This document shows, piece by piece, positions 58,797 through 64,000 of a stretch of DNA of 64,000 nt (positions are counted from its first letter, which is position 1; every line of letters starts with the position of its first letter). The notes under the pieces are model-generated. The model saw only the letters and a list, made by a program, of their open reading frames with translations, ran no database searches and was not told where the DNA came from. The DNA lies in assembly GCA_030248135.1 (NCBI GenBank), contig JASANC010000843.1, positions 1-64,000 on the forward strand, in the 5' to 3' direction. The translations under genes were made by a program, and so were the position numbers. The DNA is from Theristus sp. LFF4_11. Lineage: Eukaryota > Nematoda > Chromadorea > Monhysterida > Xyalidae.

Positions 58797-58981
58797 TGCA
58801 GTTGAAGTCTACAATATAGGCAATCAGCTGATTGGCTGGTCATCACGTGGGACATGCTTTCTGTGCAGGACAGACTACCACCACACAGTCATTCCCGTAC
58901 AGATAGCGTGTATGACGTGCATCACTATCACCAACCAATAACCTGATTGCCTATAATTTAAAGTTCGACTCATCGACTGTA
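58797..58981. mobile_element. Decayed CAGTCGAACTC MITE
   Basis: CAGTTGAAGTCTACAATATAGGCAATCAGCTGATTGG at the left, CCAATAACCTGATTGCCTATAATTTAAAGTTCGACT at the right. The core ACATGCTTTCTGTGCAGG matches 42937-43100. Confidence 0.7.
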
Positions 58982-58999
58982 TAATACTGTGGATTTATT

Positions 59000-59205
59000 C
59001 AAACGTGTCCGGACTAAAATGACGTCATTTGCTTTAAAAACGCCCGTTTATCAAAGTACAGGCACTAAAATGTCAGTTTGGTGTGACTGATTCGACATTC
59101 ACCATTTGTTTACGGGAAGAAATCTGCTAAACGGAAAGTCTGGTTTGCAGTGAACGGCAAGCGCATGTTTTGCAGCACATGACGTCATTTCAGTGGGACA
59201 CGTTT
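59000..59205. mobile_element. MITE, AAACGTGTCC family (copy 3)
   Basis: AAACGTGTCCGGACTAAAATGACGTCATTT at the left and GACGTCATTTCAGTGGGACACGTTT at the right. Confidence 0.8.
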
Positions 59206-59704
59206 GAAAAAATAGGTCATACTATAATAATGATTCATGCAGGCCAAACCCAAGCAATCACATTTCACAACCAGCGGCAGCTTTGTAGGAGTACAGTCTG
59301 TGTCACACTCACTAACAGTAAAAACAAAAAAAAGCAAGTGAAATAACAATATGCAGACTGCAGAGTGTTCGACACAAGCCGTCTGCATACCATAATAACT
59401 AAAAATCGCCACGAAACCCGTGTTTTCAAGGCCACCATGGAGCTAACTATTTTTTCACAAATATCAACGTTGAGTACAAGAAAAAACCAGAAATGCACCC
59501 TTTCCCGTTTTTTAGTAGATCTATTGCAGCTTCAAAAAAAATTATCCTGATATCTCAGGTAGTGTGGAGTTCACTTAGTTCTGGTCGGGTTGACTGACCA
59601 AACGCGTTGCCAAAAAACTATAAAAAGTTTTTAAAAAGCAGAACAGAGCAAGCAAGGCACCAACACAGTTCTCAGTGGCAGTACGGCGGTCGCCAACACA
59701 GCTG
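59206..59704. other. Intergenic DNA
   Basis: AT-rich 3' flank of ZUP1; nothing else seen. Confidence 0.4.
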
Positions 59705-62700
59705 CTACGTGACTCTCAACTGATCAAACGTACATTTTGCGCGCTCAAACTCTGCCTCAGACTGCATGAGCCCAGCGACGACGACCAGTTGGTATTTGTC
59801 TTTCGACCACGCTCGCACGTCGTGACGCATGAAGTCCATCGCTTTTGGGCTTTTCGTCCGGAGCAGCTCGTGCATGCGTGTTGCTTTTGAGGATGGATCG
59901 AACACTACGATCTGATAGGGGCAGTCTGCGATCGGCTGCTTCAGTCGCTCCACACCGACAATGGTGACACTGTGGCCTGCGTAGATGGTTGGGTGTTGAC
60001 AAACCGCAAAAACGATGTTGCAAATATCACACACAGGATTCCCGATGAGCGTTCTTGTGAAAATGTGTTTCAACACCAATCAGACTTGCCATTAGAATTG
60101 GAGAGAGCCACGACATTGCGTAGACTTTCAGTTCACGCTTGAACCACGGTTTTGACCTTTTCAATGTTGCGCGAAGTTTACACAAGGTTCAAAATGTTCA
60201 GTTTGGCTTCCGTGGCATCAGCGAGCAAAGACATCGGTCAACATTGGTGTGGCAACGTTCTCAGTTTTGCAAGTACAAAAAAAACACGACACCAAACCTT
60301 GAAACTGACAGTAGACCGGTGGCGGTGACAGAGGCGGGTGCACGTCACTTTCCGACTTGAGAGCACCGTCACTGGCATGATCAGTTTCAGTGCCATTGAA
60401 ATACGACCAGATCCAGTGCAACAGGCGTGGATGCTGACCGGACTCGTCAGCCGTGTGAAATTCAACGATTCGGGCACTGCAATGCAACACCAGAAAGGAC
60501 ACTACAAGTACAAGACAAGCTGGATGAACAAAACATATCAAGCAGTGCGACGTTGTGGGCTGGAACGTGGTGATGGTGAACCTGCGGCCGGTGGTGTGGT
60601 GGTGAGTGGAGATTTGCGTGAATGTGCACCACAAACGACGGCCGATTCACCACGCTTGCAGTACGCCGTCGCACTGGCACGGAGCAGAAAGACCAACACA
60701 CGCCACGCCTCGCCGCGAGCGTACCGAATGCGGAACGACTGGAGGAACGTGGCGACCTCGGTGGCGCCAATCCACTTGCGCGTGTTGCTCAGTTTGCACT
60801 CGAGCTGCGCCGCTCCGACCGCGTCGAAACCGGCCTGCCACGCCGCCTCGATCAGCGACTGAATCTTCGGCACTGACGGCATCACTGAATCGCCTGCAAG
60901 GGGGCGGGTGGGTGGGTGAGTTGACATGCAACGCGGGTGTGCAACACATGGTGTTTCACTGGGTTCCTTTTCAATCCGACACACGTGATCGCTGTCGCAG
61001 GCTCATCGTTTCGTCAAAGAAAATCAAATGCAAGCGTTGGTTCACACGGCAAAACACAGATGTGCTTTCCTTTTCTGAATTAGAATACAAGAAAACCGAA
61101 ATTGAAATAAATCTGAAATGAGAACCGGGTAACACAACGCGAACCGGACGGCCACAGCAGACGGCGGTGGTGCGCGTGCTTCGCGAGCGCACTGAGCAGC
61201 ATCTGCAGATTGCGATAGCCACAGCCGAAGCCGCGGTCGCTGCCGGTCGTGCAGAAATGCGACGTCGCGCACGCGTACCGACCCTCGGCCACGTACTCGT
61301 GCTGGGCACTCAGCAACGCCAGCTGCTCCAATAGACCTGCCCCACGGAGTACTCTCCGTTCAGACGCTATATACAGCTTGTCCGATTTGACCTATCACTT
61401 TTTAGCGGGGTAAAAGGCGCGGGGTTTGATTGAAAGGAACGGCACTGGGGTTTGGATAATATCGTGTTTCTTTTAAATCATTCCGATTTCTTTTCATTCA
61501 AATTTTTGTGACCGTTGCTCTGACAAAAAAAGTGGCAGGTTAATTCGGACACACTTTACTCGCCAATCATCGCTAGAACTGTGAGAGCAAATAAAAACTG
61601 AGTTTGTGTTCTAGCAGCACGAAGAGTTCCAAGTTTTTTTTGTTAACGTCAGAAAATACAAACGCCATACAAATTAGGTCACACAGAAAAGCAAACTGTG
61701 CAACATCAACCTAAAAAAACACCTGTTTGCTGAACGCACAAAGGGACAAGCCAAATGGATGCTTTCCACATGAACTTGATTAAAAAGCAAACTGAACTGA
61801 AACTGATAAAGAATCTGAACTGAAAAATAAGTCTGAATGATTTGCAAGTTCACCGTCGGTCGGTTGACTGTATTCGATGGCAGCTCTGTTGCTGCTTTCA
61901 GCCAGCAGGCGTCGTCGTTTTGTGTGATACTGATCGAGCGTCAGCACGCCCTGCGCGTAACGCCGATCCAAGTCTCGGTGGCCTTGCGTGTCGTAGCTGC
62001 CAGAGTCATCCATTCCGAAGCGTTTCTGAAAGTAAAAGTTCGTCAATTCATTTGCAAGACATAAACTTGCCTTCAATGATGGATAAAACTTCAGACAAAG
62101 TCCAGCCAAACGCACTCGCAACGCAGCCAGCTCGGCAGCTTCGCTGTTGGCCGCTGCTGACGAGCCACTGGCTTGGTCTGCAAAAATCAAGTATTTTTCA
62201 GCTCTTGCAAAACTGTTCAACCAATTCATCATCAGCACGAACTGTTCTGTTTCACGTCCAAGTGTTCGGTGTTGACGTGCATGTTGATCACACCCAATGG
62301 AAACGCCACGCCACACATTGGACACTCCGTCGAATCGTCGCTCTGCAATGACTGGCTGCAGATGGACAGACAAACCAAACCAAACAACCCGTGCAAGGTT
62401 CCACCACGCTTCCAACTGGAAGGCGAGCAAATCAAGGAACATTCAACATAGCAGAAAATGCCGTTGCACAACGTTGCTGTGCGTGCGTGCACACCCCAAA
62501 GCAAGCCAAGTTCACAGACACCATTGCCGTCAGCCTCGTTGTCGGAGTCGTGCACGGGCGTCGGCACACGCACCTCGCCAGCGATTCCCTCGTGCGCCAA
62601 CGCAAAGTGCAGCTCGACCGCGTCCGCACCGTCGGCCGTCACGAAGTCGCACATTGGACAGGCGACCGTGGCAGCTTCGGTCGACTGAAAACATACAATC

Positions 62701-63012
62701 ATTGTTGAGAGCAAAAAATCTGCAGATTTTCAGGAATGTAGTTTGACCACTGACAACAGATGATAGAGAAGAGAGCCACACGATTGGGGGCCGAACAACT
62801 GCAAAAACGTGCAGCACCAGTTTGCGCATGTGCACTTCGAAGGTGTGCGTGGCGAGTTGTGCGCCCGAGTGAGCCTGGAACCGGCACGCGACGACGGGGC
62901 AGTGCATGGCGTGGTCGTGCACGTCCAGCATGTGCTCGAAGTAGCGGCCACGGTCGCTGCCGAACGCAACGTCGCACACGGTACACTGCAACTCAGTCAG
63001 CATGCCGCTCAT
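59705..63012 (-). CDS. ZUP1: ZUP1/ZUFSP: zinc-finger, UFM1-specific-peptidase-domain deubiquitinase
   Basis: About nine exons, ATG at 63012 (MSGMLTELQCTVCDVAF...), TAG at 59705-59707. C2H2-type fingers: CTVCDVAF...HMLDVH, CPVVACRF...HTFEVH (exon 1), CPMCDFVT...HFALAH (about 62680-62540), CPMCGVAF...HVNTEH (about 62330-62250). A helical ubiquitin-binding region follows (FGMDDSGSYD...RRYAQGVLTLDQYHTKRRR; about 62027-61855). The C78 peptidase domain has catalytic Cys in DRGFGCGYRNLQMLL (about 61230), PKIQSLIEAAWQAGFDAVGA and KWIGATEV (about 60860-60740), HPRLLHWIWSYF (about 60420), catalytic His in QFQGHSVTIVGVE and Asp in QIVVFDPS (about 59970-59900), and a terminal KYQLVVVAGL. ZUP1 cleaves K63-linked ubiquitin chains in genome maintenance. 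All catalytic residues are present, so it is probably active. The family's usual Trp before GCGYRN is Phe here. Confidence 0.9.
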
Positions 63013-63591
63013 CTTGCTTGCACGCCCGTTTTCTGTTCGTATGAATTGGACGGGACAGGCAATTGAAATGAGTTCAATGAATCCAACTGGAATGGAAACT
63101 TTGGAATTCCGCAGATTGGGCGATTGTTGATTGATTGAGCTCATTGATCGGATTGACTTTCGACAAAAGTAGCACAAAATAATAAAAGAATAAAACTTTT
63201 TGGTCACGTCGGTGACACTTTCAATTTCAACAAACCAAAAAACGATTGACTTTTAATTGCAAGCACACGTTTTGTTCCTGAATTCGCAGAACACAATGCA
63301 GATTGATAAAAAGCTACCAACGAAACAAGAAATATTATGAAAACAACGGCAAATTGGCATGAGAGTGCTTATTCGAATAGCACTGCCCATCTGCGAATTA
63401 AAATCAAATCGGATTATGCAAAAAAGTAAATTTACCCATTTCCAATTTGTGAACACAGTAAACTAATGAAGTATTCACAAGTGCACAGCTAAGGCATAAC
63501 GCTAAGACATTCATGAATAAAACAAGAATAAATATCTACAGCGAGTCGACTATTGCAATGAGAAACCAGGAAAATAAAATCATTGCGGTAC
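63013..63591. other. Intergenic DNA between ZUP1 and the epimerase gene
   Basis: AT-rich; ZUP1 5' flank and epimerase 3' flank. No gene seen. Confidence 0.45.
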
Positions 63592-64000
63592 TCAGACTTG
63601 TTCCAACTCAACCAGCACCCCACCGCAGTCCTTCGGATGCAGGAACATCACGGGTTTGCCGTGCGCGCCGATCTTCGGCTCCTTGCCGAGGCATCTTACA
63701 CCACCCCGCTTCACGGTGTCCACCGCCTGCTTGATGTCGTCCACTTCGAGACAAACGTGATGCATGCCGCCGGCTTTGTTCTTCTCCAGGAAACCGGCGA
63801 TTGGACTGTTGTCGCCGAGCGGATGCAGCAGCTGGCAATAACACACAGCCAGATTTGTGAAAACAAGTGCTTCGAACAACTGAGCACAACAATCAAACCT
63901 CGATTTTAGTGTTCTCCAGCTCGACAAACACCGTATAAACACCATGCTCGGGTAACGGCTGAAAATAAAAACCCAGTTTCAGTGGTGTTTCAATCTGCAA
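63592..64000 (-). CDS. MCEE: Methylmalonyl-CoA epimerase, 3' part (gene runs off the window)
   Basis: Two exons visible. One (about 63962-63901) encodes PLPEHGVYTVFVELENTKIE. The last (about 63834-63592) encodes LLHPLGDNSPIAGFLEKNKA, GGMHHVCLEVDDIKQAVD, then GAHGKPVMFLHPKDCGGVLVELEQV and TGA. The enzyme interconverts (S)- and (R)-methylmalonyl-CoA in mitochondrial propionate, branched-chain amino acid and odd-chain fatty acid catabolism. The His in MHHV and the Glu in LVELEQ correspond to metal ligands of this vicinal-oxygen-chelate family. The N-terminus, with any mitochondrial targeting peptide and the other ligands, lies beyond position 64000. Confidence 0.92.

Noticed and set aside
1..64000. 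CRISPR arrays, bacterial operons or prophage
   Set aside because: The DNA is eukaryotic, with introns and MITEs; no regularly spaced direct repeats with unique spacers were seen.

Overview
This is a window of animal nuclear DNA. Genes are broken into many short GC-rich exons with GT-AG (occasionally GC-AG) introns, flanked by AT-rich DNA packed with miniature transposons. The families present (orcokinin-like neuropeptide precursor, peptide-type rhodopsin GPCRs, Cys-loop channel of the invertebrate TM2-FQFG-TM3 type, annexin, ZUP1, methylmalonyl-CoA epimerase) fit a bilaterian invertebrate. The orcokinin-like peptides and channel type point towards Ecdysozoa; this is inference, and the species cannot be named.

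Layout. (1) 1.0-13.7 kb: secreted-protein cluster on the + strand. A formylglycine-generating-enzyme-fold protein lacking the catalytic cysteines is followed by three tandem YHYH-domain proteins. All four start with a signal peptide and a Pro/Gly/Thr-rich linker. A small unrecognised three-exon gene lies between them on the - strand. (2) 13.8-15.7 kb: a non-autonomous Helitron. (3) 16.1-28.2 kb: three tandem paralogous class A GPCR genes on the - strand, with a decayed Tc1/mariner-like element and MITEs between or inside them. (4) 29.7-30.7 kb: a TIR element with 8-10 bp target duplication; then a Cys-loop ligand-gated channel gene (-) at 30.9-33.4 kb. (5) 33.4-45.4 kb: gene-poor, mostly MITEs, foldback palindromes and a second, decayed Helitron. 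(6) 45.5-46.3 kb: a three-exon neuropeptide gene (+) with two orcokinin-like 13-mers between dibasic sites. (7) 47.1-49.2 kb: a four-repeat annexin (-). (8) 50.3-52.4 kb: an Asn/Ser-rich orphan ORF and another TA-flanked element. (9) 54.1-57.5 kb: two inverted ~0.9-1.2 kb arms bracketing the last exon of a small single-pass membrane protein gene. (10) 59.7-63.0 kb: a complete ZUP1 (K63-specific deubiquitinase) gene (-). (11) 63.6 kb to window end: 3' part of methylmalonyl-CoA epimerase (-).

The genes do not form one pathway. Local tandem expansion (YHYH proteins, GPCRs) and repeated insertion of short TIR elements, often into introns, are the main architectural themes. Exon coordinates were read by eye from splice signals and reading frame; internal boundaries may be off by a few bases.
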